Source: Phycisphaerae bacterium
Lineage (GTDB): Bacteria > Planctomycetota > Phycisphaerae > Phycisphaerales > SM1A02
Assembly (NCBI GenBank): GCA_016873375.1
Contig: VGXJ01000107.1
Coordinates: 1-6,495, forward strand
DNA length: 6,495 nucleotides
Direction of reading: 5' to 3'
The stretch's first letter is position 1, and every line of letters starts with the position of its first letter. Shown here in pieces: positions 5,909 through 6,495 of this stretch. Both the position numbers and the translations under genes were made by a program. The notes under the pieces are model-generated. The model was given only the letters and a program-made list of their open reading frames with translations. It was not told the DNA's origin and made no database searches.

Positions 5909-6495
5909 ATGCTCTCGGTCGCGGGCGTCTCGAAGCGCTTCGGCAGCCGGTTGGTGCTGAACGATGTCTCGCTGGAGGTCGGGCCAGGCGAGATCGTCGG
6001 TGTCCTCGGCATGTCGGGCTCAGGCAAGAGCACGCTGGCTAACTGCATCCTTGGCCTGAACCGCCCGGATGGCGGCACGATCAGCTGGCGCGGCCGTTCC
6101 CTGGCGGAGCGTTCTGACCGCCAGGCGGCGCGGCGGGAGATCCAGCCCGTGTTCCAGGATCCGCGAGCGAGCCTCAACCCGCGCTGGACGGTGCGGCGGA
6201 GTCTCTGCGAACCGCTGGACAACTGGTTCCCCAGAATCCGCGGCGGCGAGCGGGAGGGGAGGCTTCGCGCCCTGCTCGACGCCGTGGCGCTGACGCCCGA
6301 CCACCTGGACCGCAACCCGCATGAACTGAGCACCGGTCAGTGCCAGCGGGTCTGCTTGGCGCGGGCGCTGGCGCCGCAGCCCGCCTTGCTGGTGCTCGAT
6401 GAGCCGCTATCCGCGCTCGACGTCTCGGTGCAGGCGACACTGCTCGACATGCTGCGCAACCTGCAGGAGCGCGACGGGCTGGCCTATCTGTTCAT
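5909..6495 (+). CDS. NikE/DppF-like ABC transporter ATP-binding protein, 3' end outside window
   Basis: This is the second ATPase of the importer, which would form the nucleotide-binding pair with the ATPase half of the fusion protein. The 195 visible residues contain Walker A GMSGSGKST (34-42), Q-loop Gln83 in VFQDP, a signature written LSTGQ (140-144), and Walker B LLVLDEP (Asp164, Glu165) followed by the D-loop SALD (168-171). The window ends at YLF, just before the expected H-loop His. The LNPRWTVRRSLCEPL segment and QRVCLARALA after the signature resemble the nickel importer ATPase NikE as I recall it, more than the DppF/OppF pattern. The signature has Thr where almost all family members have Gly. 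The start follows the fusion gene's stop by two bases and has a good ribosome site, so it is part of the same operon. ATPase identity is secure; the NikE likeness is a reading by eye. Confidence 0.92.
   Translation, partial: MLSVAGVSKRFGSRLVLNDVSLEVGPGEIVGVLGMSGSGKSTLANCILGLNRPDGGTISWRGRSLAERSDRQAARREIQPVFQDPRASLNPRWTVRRSLCEPLDNWFPRIRGGEREGRLRALLDAVALTPDHLDRNPHELSTGQCQRVCLARALAPQPALLVLDEPLSALDVSVQATLLDMLRNLQERDGLAYLF

Overview
The window is a compact, all-plus-strand, GC-rich piece of bacterial chromosome. Arg, Ala and Gly dominate, Lys is scarce, and third codon positions are mostly G or C. GTG starts, short overlaps between genes and the protein types suggest an alphaproteobacterium. An Acetobacteraceae/Roseomonas-like host is my guess from overall style, not a demonstrated assignment. 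There is no RNA gene, mobile element, CRISPR array or sizeable intergenic gap. Essentially all the DNA is coding except about 100 bases of uncertain status around 1497-1603.

The left part (1-1496) holds the 3' end of a DUF1826-type gene. It overlaps by 4 bases a complete COG0523 GTPase of the ZigA type (CobW/G3E family, putative zinc metallochaperone). This gene pair is typical of zinc-limitation (Zur-regulated) loci. No Zur box lies in the window; if there is one, it should be upstream of the left edge.

The right part (1496-6495) is a peptide/nickel-type ABC importer in operon order: a secreted family-5 solute-binding protein (1604-3181), a DppB/NikB-like permease (3191-4153), one polypeptide that fuses a DppC/NikC-like permease to a DppD/NikD-like ATPase (4146-5906), and a second, NikE-like ATPase (5909 onward, cut by the window edge just before its H-loop). 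Together they would make a binding-protein-dependent importer with two membrane subunits and two ATPases. One membrane subunit and one ATPase are covalently joined.

The importer follows the zigA-like gene directly: a TGATG overlap, with a GGAGG ribosome site inside the end of zigA. The two parts therefore probably share a transcript. My main inference is that the importer takes up a metal or metal chelate during metal limitation, rather than bulk peptides. This rests on the gene neighbourhood, on NikD/NikE-like sequence features, and on a Cys-x-Cys motif in the solute-binding protein where relatives contact ligand. None of these proves the substrate.
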